Shown here piece by piece: positions 35,550 through 44,125 of a stretch of DNA of 64,000 nucleotides; position 1 is the stretch's first letter; the number at the start of each line of letters is the position of its first letter. The stretch lies in contig NZ_CP016545.1 of the NCBI RefSeq assembly GCF_001687545.1, positions 1,039,001 through 1,103,000 on the forward strand. The letters run 5' to 3'. Source of the stretch: Paraurantiacibacter namhicola. Lineage in GTDB: Bacteria > Pseudomonadota > Alphaproteobacteria > Sphingomonadales > Sphingomonadaceae. The notes under the pieces are model-generated. The model searched no databases, was not told the DNA's origin, and worked only from the letters and a program-made list of their open reading frames with translations. The position numbers were made by a program, and so were the translations under genes.

Positions 35550-36568
35550 CTCTGCGCCCCTTCTGGCTTGAGCGGGCGGGCCAGCAAGTCGGAGACGACA
35601 TCGCGCGCAGGGGCGCCGTCCAGCAGCTGCGCCACGGCAGCGGCGATGGGCATTTCCACGCCGTGCCTGGCCGCCAGTTCATTTAGCACAGGGCAGGTGT
35701 GCGCGCCCTCGGCCACGGTCACGCGGTTGCTCAGCAGGTCGGCAGGCGATTGCCCTTCGCCCAGCGCCTTGCCGAGCGAGAAATTGCGGCTGGCCGTGCT
35801 GGAGCAGGTGAGGACGAGGTCGCCCATGCCGCACAGGCCGGCCAGCGTTTCGGAGCGCGCGCCCAGCGCCAGGCCGAAGCGCGTCATTTCCGCATAGCCG
35901 CGCGCGATTAGGGCGGCGCGGGCGTTCTGGCCAAGACCCAGACCGTCCACCACGCCGCAGGCGATGGCGAGCACGTTTTTCACCGCGCCGCCGATTTCCG
36001 CACCGGCAACATCGTCGCTGTAATAGGGGCGGAAGGCCGGGCGGGCGATCGCGGGGGCGAGGCGCTGCCACTGCTCCTCTGCGCCGCCGCAGGCCAGCGT
36101 GACGGCGGTGGGCAGTCCTGCGGCAACCTCATGCGCGAATGTGGGGCCGGACAGGACGGCCACTTCGGCGTCCGGCTTGACCTCGCTGACCACGTCATTG
36201 GCAGGCAGCAGCGTCCCGGCCTCTATGCCCTTGGAACAGATTACGAGGTCGCGCGGCGTGCCCTCCATCGATCCCAGGACGCGGCGGATCAGCTGTGCGG
36301 GCGTTACCACCAGGGCGATGTCCAGCGCGGCGAGGTCTTCTAGGTTGCCGGTGGCCTTGATCGATGGCGAAAGTTCGGCCGAGGGCAGGAATGTCGCGTT
36401 GCGATGCGCCGAATTGACCTGCTCGACCACTTCGGGCTCGAACGCCCACAGCAGCACATCGCGGCCGTCGCTCGCCAGCATCTGCGCCAGCGCCGTGCCC
36501 CACGCGCCTGCGCCGATCACGCCGACGGTGCGGCCTTCGCGGTCCCGGTTGCGCCGTTCGTCGGTCAT
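35546..36568 (-). CDS. gpsA: NAD(P)-dependent glycerol-3-phosphate dehydrogenase
   Basis: 340 residues from the ATG at 36568, overlapping the tsaD stop by four bases. It has the dinucleotide-binding [30 protein letters not shown], the catalytic Lys in [13 protein letters not shown], and [14 protein letters not shown]. It makes sn-glycerol 3-phosphate for phospholipids. Pairing of gpsA with tsaD is common in alphaproteobacteria. Confidence 0.94.
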   Translation of the reverse strand: MTDERRNRDREGRTVGVIGAGAWGTALAQMLASDGRDVLLWAFEPEVVEQVNSAHRNATFLPSAELSPSIKATGNLEDLAALDIALVVTPAQLIRRVLGSMEGTPRDLVICSKGIEAGTLLPANDVVSEVKPDAEVAVLSGPTFAHEVAAGLPTAVTLACGGAEEQWQRLAPAIARPAFRPYYSDDVAGAEIGGAVKNVLAIACGVVDGLGLGQNARAALIARGYAEMTRFGLALGARSETLAGLCGMGDLVLTCSSTASRNFSLGKALGEGQSPADLLSNRVTVAEGAHTCPVLNELAARHGVEMPIAAAVAQLLDGAPARDVVSDLLARPLKPEGAQR

Positions 36569-37599
36569 GCCTTTACCCCTGCTCCGCGCACCGCTTCCGC
36601 ATCCGGGTCCAGTGGCCAACGCGGGCGTGCGGATACGTCCAGCGGCGCGAATTCGCCCAGCGGCAGGCGCTCGATCCCGGCCCATGCGATCATCGCCGCA
36701 TTGTCCGTGCACAGCGCCAAGGGCGGGGCGACAAAATCGAGGCCGTTTTTCTCGGCCAGCCCTTCCAGCGCCCCGCGAACCGTGGCGTTTGCCGCCACGC
36801 CGCCGGCCACCACCAGCGCGGTGACAGGCTCCATCGTGTCCAGCGCCCGCGTCATCCGGTCTATCAGGCAGTCGACTGCGGCCTGCTGGAAACTGGCGGC
36901 AATGTCCGCCGCCGCGTGCTCGCCGGACTGGTGCGCGCGCATTACGGCGCTCTTCAGGCCAGCAAAGCTGAAATGCGGCTCCGCGCTGCCCTTCAACGGT
37001 CGGGGGAGGGGAACGGCGTGCGGATCGCCCTCGCGCGCCAGCTTCTCCACCGCCGGGCCGCCCGGGAAGCCGAGGCCCAGGATCTTGGCGGTCTTGTCGT
37101 AAGCCTCGCCCAGCGCATCGTCGATCGTGGTAGCAAGACGGGTGTACTGGCCGACCCCGCCGACGCGCAGGATCTGGCAATGTCCGCCGCTCACCAGCAG
37201 CAGGGCGTATGGAAAGTCGAGCTTCGCGTCCGCCAGGCGCGGGCTGAGCGCGTGGCCTTCCAGATGGTTGATGGCCAGCAGCGGCACGTCGCTCGCCATG
37301 GCCAGCGCCTTGGCCGTCACCAGCCCCACCATCACGCCGCCGATCAGGCCGGGGCCTGCCGTCGCGGCAATCGCGTCGCAATCGGCCAGTTCCTTGCCCG
37401 CATCGTCCAGCACGGCCTGCACCAGCGGCGCGAGCCGCTCCGCATGGGCGCGGGCGGCGATTTCGGGCACCACGCCGCCATAGGGCGCATGGTGATCGTC
37501 CTGGCTGGCAATACGCTGGGCCAGCACACGCCGATCGCCGTCCACGAGGGCGGCGGCGGTTTCATCGCATGAACTCTCGATCCCGAGCACTATTGGCAT
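36565..37599 (-). CDS. tsaD: tRNA N6-threonylcarbamoyladenosine transferase
   Basis: 344 residues from the ATG at 37599; an upstream in-frame start is possible but would not match the family N terminus. [14 protein letters not shown] is the Kae1/TsaD opening, the two iron-ligand His residues are in INHLEGH, and [18 protein letters not shown] and AGGVAAN complete the family. It transfers the threonylcarbamoyl group to A37 of ANN-decoding tRNAs. It is divergent from hemC across 45 bases. Confidence 0.95.
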   Translation of the reverse strand: MPIVLGIESSCDETAAALVDGDRRVLAQRIASQDDHHAPYGGVVPEIAARAHAERLAPLVQAVLDDAGKELADCDAIAATAGPGLIGGVMVGLVTAKALAMASDVPLLAINHLEGHALSPRLADAKLDFPYALLLVSGGHCQILRVGGVGQYTRLATTIDDALGEAYDKTAKILGLGFPGGPAVEKLAREGDPHAVPLPRPLKGSAEPHFSFAGLKSAVMRAHQSGEHAAADIAASFQQAAVDCLIDRMTRALDTMEPVTALVVAGGVAANATVRGALEGLAEKNGLDFVAPPLALCTDNAAMIAWAGIERLPLGEFAPLDVSARPRWPLDPDAEAVRGAGVKA

Positions 37600-37644
37600 G
37601 AGGGTTCCACTGGACAAAAAGCGCCGTTAGGGCAAGCCGCGAAC

Positions 37645-38586
37645 ATGGCCGATATACCCCGCAACCACCCCGTCCTGCGCCTTGGGACCCGGCAGAGCCC
37701 GCTGGCGATGGCGCAGGCGCGCGAGACCGCCAACCGCCTGTGCGCCGCGCATGGCTGGGCGGAAGGGGCCGTGGAGCTGGTCCCCGTGGTGGCCAGCGGC
37801 GACAAGATCCAGGACCGTCCGCTGGCCGAAATCGGCGGCAAGGCGCTGTGGACGAAAGAGCTGGATGCCTGGCTGGCAGCCGGCGAGATCGACGCCAGCG
37901 TGCATTCGCTGAAGGATGTCGAGACCTTGCGGCCCGAGCAGTTCACGCTCGGAGCGATACTGGAGCGGGCCGACCGGCGCGACCGGCTGCTGGGCGCAGC
38001 CTCCATCCGGGCCATCCCGCAGGGCGCAGTGGTCGGGACGAGCGCACCGCGCCGCGCCGCGCAGCTGCTGCATGCAAGGCCGGACTGCAAGGTCGTGACC
38101 TTTCGCGGCAATGTGGCGACCCGCATGGCCAAGCTGGCTTCGGGAGAGGCTGATGCAACCTTCCTCGCCGCCGCCGGGCTGGAGCGGCTGGGCGAGAGCG
38201 GTGTCGGCACGCCCCTTGATGCGCAGGACTGGCTGCCCGCGCCATCGCAAGGTGCGATTGCCGTGGAATGCCGCAGCGATGACCAGGAGGTGCGCGCCCT
38301 CCTGTCGGCAATCGATCACGCTGCCACGCGGGCCGAAGTGCTGGCGGAACGCGCCCTGCTGGAGGCGCTTGGCGGCACCTGCCACAGCCCCATCGCCGTG
38401 CTGTGCGAGCAGGATGGTGACGCGCTGGCCATGCGGGCCGCGATTTACAGCGCGGATGGTGCGGACCGGACAGAGGGCGAGGCACGCTTTGCAGCTGGCG
38501 ACCTAGACGCGCCGCGTGCGCTGGGCCGCGACCTGCTCGCACGCGCCACGCCTGCAATCCGCGCCCTGTTCGGGGGCGAACCGTGA
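37645..38586 (+). CDS. hemC: Hydroxymethylbilane synthase
   Basis: 313 residues. LRLGTRQSPLAMAQA, the EIGGKALWTKEL block and VHSLKDVET are typical, and the dipyrromethane-cofactor Cys246 lies in GGTCHSPIA. It joins four porphobilinogen units into the linear tetrapyrrole used by HemD. The stop shares GTGA with the hemD start. Confidence 0.95.
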   Translation: MADIPRNHPVLRLGTRQSPLAMAQARETANRLCAAHGWAEGAVELVPVVASGDKIQDRPLAEIGGKALWTKELDAWLAAGEIDASVHSLKDVETLRPEQFTLGAILERADRRDRLLGAASIRAIPQGAVVGTSAPRRAAQLLHARPDCKVVTFRGNVATRMAKLASGEADATFLAAAGLERLGESGVGTPLDAQDWLPAPSQGAIAVECRSDDQEVRALLSAIDHAATRAEVLAERALLEALGGTCHSPIAVLCEQDGDALAMRAAIYSADGADRTEGEARFAAGDLDAPRALGRDLLARATPAIRALFGGEP

Positions 38587-39290
38587 CCGGCAGCATCCTC
38601 TGCATTCGTCCGGAGCCGGGATGCGCGGCCAGCGTGGCGGCGGGCCGGGAGCTGAGACTGGAGATTACCGCGCTGCCGTTGTTCGCTGTGGAGCCCGTCG
38701 CCTGGGATGTCCCGGAGCCGGCGGCCTTCGATGCCGTGCTCGCAGGCAGCGCGAATGCCTTTCGCCATGGCGGCGAGGGACTTGGCGTGCTGACGGGCCT
38801 TCCGGTCCTCGCCGTGGGTAAGGCAACGGCGCAGGCAGCCGAAGACGCGGGCTTCGCGGTGGAGGCGACCGGGCAGGGCGGATTGCAGGGCGTGCTGGAC
38901 AGCCAAGCCGCAGAAGCGCGGCGACTGTTGCGGCTGGCCGGCGAGGACCGCGTCCCGCTGGACCTGCCGGACGGCGTCAGCATGAAGGAGGCGGTCGTCT
39001 ATCGCAGCCGCGCGCTGTCCTTGCCGGATGACGCCGCAGGCAGGATGGGTGAGAATCCGGTGGTGATGCTGCATTCGGCTCGCGCTGCCAGCCATTTCGC
39101 CGATCAGCTCGAGCGGATCGGCGGCCGGCGCGGGGATGTGCGCATCGCCGCGCTGGGCCAGCGGATTGCGCAGGCGGCTGGACCGGGCTGGGCCGAAGTC
39201 GCGATCGCATCCACACCTTCGGATCAGGCTTTGTTGGCGCTGGTGGCGCAAATGTGCCATTCATCGGGCCTAAACGCGCCGCTGTCATAA
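38583..39290 (+). CDS. hemD: Uroporphyrinogen-III synthase
   Basis: 235 residues, GTG start within the hemC stop. The family is poorly conserved, but the two-lobed pattern is seen: ILCIRPEPG at the N terminus, VLAGSANAFRHGG, VGKATAQAAEDAGF, and in the second half VVMLHSARAASHF and AALGQRIAQAAG. Position directly after hemC supports the call. It closes and inverts ring D. Confidence 0.88.
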   Translation: MTGSILCIRPEPGCAASVAAGRELRLEITALPLFAVEPVAWDVPEPAAFDAVLAGSANAFRHGGEGLGVLTGLPVLAVGKATAQAAEDAGFAVEATGQGGLQGVLDSQAAEARRLLRLAGEDRVPLDLPDGVSMKEAVVYRSRALSLPDDAAGRMGENPVVMLHSARAASHFADQLERIGGRRGDVRIAALGQRIAQAAGPGWAEVAIASTPSDQALLALVAQMCHSSGLNAPLS

Positions 39291-39316
39291 CGGCAGCCAG
39301 GGGTCGCGAGAGAAGT

Positions 39317-40228
39317 ATGGACATGTATTCCGCCAGCAGTGCGCGGCCGAGTGCCGCCCGTGAACGTGGCCCAGCCGGGACCGCGCGCCTGATGACGCTG
39401 GTCGCGCTGGGCAGCTTCTTGCTCGGCGCTGTCGCCATCGGCGTGATGACATGGGATTCCGATCATTTCGGCGATGGCACGATCTTCCGCGTGCGCAGCG
39501 ATGGCATGTCGCCCGCTGCGGCTGCGACGCTGCCTGCCCGGACCGGCGCCACGGACGATGCGCTGGTCGAGAACGTCATCACCCAGCAGGGCGGACTGGA
39601 CCAGCGGCTCGCCGCGCTGGAGCAGCGCCTGTCCAGCCTGGACCTTCGGGCAGAAGCTGCCGCCGGCAATGCCGCGCGCGCGGAGGGGCTGCTGATCGCC
39701 TTTGCCACCCGCCGCGCGCTCGATCGCGGCGCACCGCTCGGCTACCTCGCCGACCAGCTTCGCCTGCGCTTTGGTGAGAGCAAGCCCAATGCCGTGCAGG
39801 CCATCCTGGATTTCGAGCAGGACCCGGTCACCAAGACCGACCTTCTGACCCGTCTGGACAGCCTTTCCGCCGCCCTGCAGGAATCGCCGGGCGATGAGGG
39901 CGTGTTCCCCTGGCTTTCGCGCGAGATGGGCTCGCTCTTCAGGATCCGCAGCGAGGATACGCCCTCACCGCTGCCGCAGCGCCGGCTGGAGCGGGCGCGC
40001 ATGTATCTGGAAGTGGGCGATGTTGATAAGGCGGTGGCTGAGGTGAAGGCCCTGCCCAATGCCGTGGCGGCGGCAGACTGGATTTCCGATGCCGGGCGCT
40101 ATGGGCGTGTGCAGCAGGCGCTGGACGTGATCGAAACGGCAGCCGTGCTGGAAACGCGCGGGCTGAAGGATGGCAGCGGCGAAGAGGTGGAAACGCCGGG
40201 CGCCGCGCAGACCCTGCCGCGCAGCTGA
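39317..40228 (+). CDS. Mitofilin/Mic60-like inner-membrane protein of the haem operon
   Basis: 303 residues from the ATG at 39317. One membrane span at about residues 25-45, a coiled-coil stretch at about 80-115 (LDQRLAALEQRLSSLDLRAE), and a helical C-terminal domain with AIAFATRRALDRGAPL-like FATRRALDRGAPLGYLADQL and FPWLSREMGSLFRIR. Alphaproteobacterial Mic60 (mitofilin) homologues are encoded in haem operons after hemD with this same layout, and they shape intracytoplasmic membranes and bind the outer-membrane Omp85 partners. Assignment rests on layout, position and the C-terminal pattern. The coiled coil is short compared with other members. Confidence 0.65.
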   Translation: MDMYSASSARPSAARERGPAGTARLMTLVALGSFLLGAVAIGVMTWDSDHFGDGTIFRVRSDGMSPAAAATLPARTGATDDALVENVITQQGGLDQRLAALEQRLSSLDLRAEAAAGNAARAEGLLIAFATRRALDRGAPLGYLADQLRLRFGESKPNAVQAILDFEQDPVTKTDLLTRLDSLSAALQESPGDEGVFPWLSREMGSLFRIRSEDTPSPLPQRRLERARMYLEVGDVDKAVAEVKALPNAVAAADWISDAGRYGRVQQALDVIETAAVLETRGLKDGSGEEVETPGAAQTLPRS

Positions 40229-40240
40229 GGCCGACTCAGT

Positions 40241-41455
40241 TCAAGCTTTCAGCAGCTCTGGCACATCGCCGGTCACGCCGCGCGCTTCATCCATGAACCA
40301 GCTTTTCAGGCGCGGCGTGCGCTGGATCGCGCCCATGCCCAGCCGCCGGATGGCCGATGGCACGCGCCCGGGAATACCGAAGATGCGGGTCAGCCCGTCG
40401 GTTGCCAGTGCCACGCTGAATGCATCCAGCCCGCGCCATTTCTCGTAACGGTCCAGCAATTGCGCATCGCCCGGCTCCAGCCCGATGCGGCGGCCGTCGG
40501 ACAGCACTTCGACCAATGCACCCACATCGCGCAGGCCAAGGTTCAGGCCTTGCCCTGCAATCGGGTGGATGCCGTGCGCCGCGTCGCCCACCAGCGCCAG
40601 CCGGTCGCCCGTAATCTTGGCCGTATGGTGGAAGCCGAGCGGATAGGAGCTGCGCGCCGAGGTGACCTCGACCGCGCCAAACACGCCATGCATGCGCTTG
40701 GCCACTTCGGCCGCAAAGGCGCGCTCGCCCAGCTTCAGCACGCCTGCCGCATCGCTTTCGGATACAGTCCAGACCAGCGCGCTGCGATGCGTGCCGTCTT
40801 CGTCGTCCAGCAGGGGCAGCAGGGCGAAGGGGCCGTCGGAATAGAAGATTTCCCACGCCGTCCCGTCATGCGGACGCTCGTGCGAGAGGCCCGCGATGAT
40901 GGCGCGGTGGCTGTAATCCCACTTGGCGATGGTGATGCCGGCATTGTCGCGCGTGGGGCTGCCGCGCCCCTCGGCTGCGATCATCAGCGCGGCTTCCAGC
41001 TTCGTGCCGTCGGCCAGCGTGGCAGATACGCCGTGCGGGCTGCGGTCACGCGCGGTGACTTCGGCGCGCGGATGCCATGCGATGGCGTCCTCGGCCTCGG
41101 CTGCCTCGAACAGGGCCTGGCGCAGCACACGGTTGGCGAACATGCGCCCCAGCGTGCCTTCATGCGCTTCGGGCGTGAAGTCGATGCGGCCCGGCTTCAT
41201 GCCGTCCGTCACCGCGATGCTGCGGATCTCGCAACCCTTCGGCTCCAGCGTTTCGTCCAGGCCGATGTTGCGGAACAGGCGCCAGCTGGCCGTGGAGATG
41301 GCGCTGGCGCGGCCATCGAAGCCGTCGGCCATTTGCGAAGCGGGATCGGCCCGGTCCACCACGTGGCTGGAGAAACCCTTTTTCGCGGCCGTCAGGGCCA
41401 GGGTCATCCCGACCAGTCCGCCGCCGATGATGAGGAGATCGCGCTTGTCCGCCAT
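40241..41455 (-). CDS. UbiH/UbiF-family FAD-dependent hydroxylase
   Basis: 404 residues from the ATG at 41455. The Rossmann start DLLIIGGGLVGMTLALTAAK, the VAEGRGSPTR-like AAEGRGSPTRDNAG, the second FAD motif LALVGDAAHGIHPIAGQGLNLGLRD, and the closing helix are standard for ubiquinone-ring monooxygenases (UbiH/UbiF/Coq6). Which ring position it hydroxylates is not clear; sphingomonads often have more than one. Only 19 bases separate its start from that of the divergent dsbD-like gene, so promoters must lie inside coding DNA or overlap. Confidence 0.88.
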   Translation of the reverse strand: MADKRDLLIIGGGLVGMTLALTAAKKGFSSHVVDRADPASQMADGFDGRASAISTASWRLFRNIGLDETLEPKGCEIRSIAVTDGMKPGRIDFTPEAHEGTLGRMFANRVLRQALFEAAEAEDAIAWHPRAEVTARDRSPHGVSATLADGTKLEAALMIAAEGRGSPTRDNAGITIAKWDYSHRAIIAGLSHERPHDGTAWEIFYSDGPFALLPLLDDEDGTHRSALVWTVSESDAAGVLKLGERAFAAEVAKRMHGVFGAVEVTSARSSYPLGFHHTAKITGDRLALVGDAAHGIHPIAGQGLNLGLRDVGALVEVLSDGRRIGLEPGDAQLLDRYEKWRGLDAFSVALATDGLTRIFGIPGRVPSAIRRLGMGAIQRTPRLKSWFMDEARGVTGDVPELLKA

Positions 41456-41474
41456 GGCCGCCAGCTTTAGGGCG

Positions 41475-43565
41475 ATGCACACCATGCAGGCAAGGACGTT
41501 CGCAACTTGGCAGGCGCTTTGTGCGCGGGGCCTGCTGGCCCTGCTGGCCGCCGCGATGCTGCTGCTGGTGTGGACGCCCGGCATGGCGCAGGATGCAGCG
41601 GAAGGGCGCCCGGCGGACATGGTGGACCGCGGCACGGCCCGGCTGGTGCTGGACAATCCGCAGCCTGCCGGCGGCACGCTGGACGCCGCGCTCGTCTTCG
41701 TGCCGGACGAAGGCTGGCACGGCTATTGGAGCAATCCGGGCGATGCCGGGCAGGGTATAGAGCTGGTCTGGACGCTGCCCGCCGGGTGGAGCGCGGGCGA
41801 GCCTGCCTTCCCCGTGCCGCAGACATACGTAACCGGCGGCCTGATGAACCACGTCTTCGAAGGCGAGCACGCGCTGATCGTGCCGCTTTCGGTTCCTCCG
41901 GGGACGCCTCCGGGCAGTTATCCGGTGGAGGTCTTCGGCCGCTGGCTGACCTGCAGCGCCAGCCTGTGCGTGCCGCAGCGCGCCACTCTGCGGGCGATTG
42001 CCGTGGTGGGCCCATCCGGTACGCCCGATGCGCAATTCGAACGCTGGCGCGCCGCCATCCCGCCCATGCTGGCGAGCGAGGCGCGCTTTGCCTGGACGCC
42101 GACTGCCCTGCGGCTCGCCATCCCGCTGCCCGCAGCCATGGACCCGGCCGCCCCGCATGTCTTCGTGCAGGAAGGGGAGCTTGTGGACTATGCCGCGCCG
42201 CAGCGCTTCAGCCGGGTTGGCGATACGATCGTGGCCGAAATCCCGCGCAAGGGCGCGCCGCAGGACATCGGCCAGGTCACCGGCATATTCTCCTTCGGCG
42301 ATTTCGGCTTCCGCTTCACCGCTGTGCCGGGAGATGTCCCCACCGGCGGCACTCCGATCGCTGGTCCGGGCGGCGACCTCACCGCGCCCCTGTGGCTGCT
42401 GATCGGCGGGGCGCTGCTGGGCGGGTTGCTGCTAAACGTCATGCCGTGCGTTTTCCCGATCCTCAGCCTGAAGGCGCTGTCGCTTGCCAAGGCGGGCGGT
42501 AGCGAGGCTGAGGCGCAGCGCGAGGGGCTGGCTTACACCGCGGGCGTCGTGCTGGCCTGCCTCGGCCTCGGCACGCTGCTGCTGGCCCTGCGCGCGGGCG
42601 GCAGCGAGATCGGCTGGGCCTTCCAGTTGCAATCCCCCGGCATCGTGCTGGCCTTGCTGGCGCTCGCCGTCGCCATAACGGCCAACCTGGCAGGAATATA
42701 TGAACTGCCTGCGCTTTCCCTGACGCGGCCGGGAGGCGGGCAGGGCGCTTTTGCGACCGGCCTGCTCGCGGCGTTCGTGGCGACGCCTTGCACCGGGCCC
42801 TTCATGGCGGCTGCGCTGGGCGCTGCGCTGGTCCTGCCCTGGTGGCAGGCGCTGGCCCTTTTCGGCGCGCTGGGGCTCGGCCTTGCGCTGCCTTTCCTGC
42901 TGCTGGGCTTCGTGCCTGCGCTGCGGCGCATGTTGCCCAGGCCCGGTGCGTGGATGGAGACGTTCCGCCGCGTGCTCGCCATCCCGATGGGGCTGACGGC
43001 GCTGGCGCTGCTGTGGCTCAGCTGGCGCATTGGCGGCCCGGTCTTCGCCGGGCTCGGGCTCGTCCTTGCCGCTGCGGTGGTGGCCGCGCTGGTCGCGTGG
43101 CGCATGCGGAAGGCGCTGCTGGCTCTGGTTGCGATTGCGATCATGGCCGGCGCGTCTGTCATGGCTGTGCAGGCATCGCGGACACATCAGACCGGGGCGC
43201 TCGATTCCATTCTCGACAGCGAGCCTTTCAGTGCCCGGGCGCTGGCGGAGGCGCGCGCATCAGGGCAGCCCGTCTTCGTCTATTTCACCGCCGACTGGTG
43301 CGTGACCTGCAAGGTGAATGAGGCTGCTGCGCTGGAGCGCGAGGGCGTGCGCGACGCCTTCGAGGATGCCGGTGTTATCGTCCTGCGCGGCGACTGGACG
43401 CGCGAGGATCCGGAGATCACGCGCTTCCTGACGGCGCAGGGCGTGGCCGGCATTCCGCTATACATGTGGTACCCGGCGGGCGGCGAGGGCGAGCAATTGC
43501 CGCAGCTGCTGACGCAGGGCATGCTGGTCGATCTGGCTCAGGACGCGTCTTCGACCGGCTCCTGA
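41475..43565 (+). CDS. Thiol:disulfide interchange protein, DsbD/ScsB type
   Basis: 696 residues from the ATG at 41475. Parts in order: signal peptide (to about residue 37, MAQDA), periplasmic N-terminal domain with GYWSNPGDAGQGI and the WLTCSASLCVPQ Cys pair, an eight-span DipZ-type membrane core with NVMPCVFPILSLK and ATPCTGPFM carrying the redox Cys pair, and a C-terminal thioredoxin domain with C609-V-T-C612 in ADWCVTCK. It passes electrons from cytoplasmic thioredoxin to periplasmic substrates. The long N-terminal domain is nearer to ScsB-like proteins than to E. coli DsbD. Confidence 0.92.
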   Translation: MHTMQARTFATWQALCARGLLALLAAAMLLLVWTPGMAQDAAEGRPADMVDRGTARLVLDNPQPAGGTLDAALVFVPDEGWHGYWSNPGDAGQGIELVWTLPAGWSAGEPAFPVPQTYVTGGLMNHVFEGEHALIVPLSVPPGTPPGSYPVEVFGRWLTCSASLCVPQRATLRAIAVVGPSGTPDAQFERWRAAIPPMLASEARFAWTPTALRLAIPLPAAMDPAAPHVFVQEGELVDYAAPQRFSRVGDTIVAEIPRKGAPQDIGQVTGIFSFGDFGFRFTAVPGDVPTGGTPIAGPGGDLTAPLWLLIGGALLGGLLLNVMPCVFPILSLKALSLAKAGGSEAEAQREGLAYTAGVVLACLGLGTLLLALRAGGSEIGWAFQLQSPGIVLALLALAVAITANLAGIYELPALSLTRPGGGQGAFATGLLAAFVATPCTGPFMAAALGAALVLPWWQALALFGALGLGLALPFLLLGFVPALRRMLPRPGAWMETFRRVLAIPMGLTALALLWLSWRIGGPVFAGLGLVLAAAVVAALVAWRMRKALLALVAIAIMAGASVMAVQASRTHQTGALDSILDSEPFSARALAEARASGQPVFVYFTADWCVTCKVNEAAALEREGVRDAFEDAGVIVLRGDWTREDPEITRFLTAQGVAGIPLYMWYPAGGEGEQLPQLLTQGMLVDLAQDASSTGS

Positions 43566-44125
43566 TCGGTTTCGGGCGCTTCGCCGCTTTCATCCGCTTC
43601 TGCCTCCATCACCTTGCCGCCCGCGCGGCACCAGGTAACGAATTCGCCCGGGACGCGGCTGCCCACGATGCGCAGGGTGCCGCCGCCCGGTAGCGTCGCC
43701 TCGATCGGGCGCGGACCTGTGAAGACATCCAGCGCGGGGTCGTCCGCCGCCAGCGTGCCTTCCCAGATGCGCCCTTCCTCGGTCAGCGTGGCATCGAGCA
43801 TAAAGCGCGAGGTTGTGCCATTGCCGATGACGGGAAACAGCGCCTTCGCGTCCGGGTCGGCAGGATAGTGCCGGATAATCGCCAGTTGCGGCGGATCGCC
43901 CTTCAACCGGCAATCGAGCGTCAGCAGCGGCGTTGCGGCATCCGGCCCGAAGACGATGGCCTGCCCGTCCGGCGACACGGTCCAGCTTGCATCCTCATGG
44001 TCGGGGATGACAGGCGTTTCGTAAGGCGCGGGTGTCGCCGCTGCTTCGGAACTGGCAGCAGCAGGATCGCCGCCATTCCCACAGGCCGCGAGCAATGGCA
44101 GCAGGCAAAGCGCACCTGCCCTCAC
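43538..44125 (-). CDS. Hypothetical lipoprotein downstream of uvrB
   Basis: 195 residues, start GTG at 44125 sharing GTGA with the uvrB stop. Lipobox with Cys15 (LPLLAAC). The mature part has a beta-rich pattern ([52 protein letters not shown]) with two Cys that may pair, then a strongly acidic C terminus. Its last 28 bases overlap the end of the facing dsbD-like gene. No family recognised. Confidence 0.7.
   Translation of the reverse strand: MRAGALCLLPLLAACGNGGDPAAASSEAAATPAPYETPVIPDHEDASWTVSPDGQAIVFGPDAATPLLTLDCRLKGDPPQLAIIRHYPADPDAKALFPVIGNGTTSRFMLDATLTEEGRIWEGTLAADDPALDVFTGPRPIEATLPGGGTLRIVGSRVPGEFVTWCRAGGKVMEAEADESGEAPETDQEPVEDAS

Noticed and set aside
35546-37381. A fused frame covering gpsA and part of tsaD.
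   Set aside because: The part beyond 36568 is a different frame of tsaD; gpsA begins at its own ATG with the GAGAWGTA loop close behind.
40923-41474. A long N-terminal extension of the DsbD-like frame.
   Set aside because: It lies antisense to the UbiH-type gene; the signal peptide starts at 41475, which is the sensible start.
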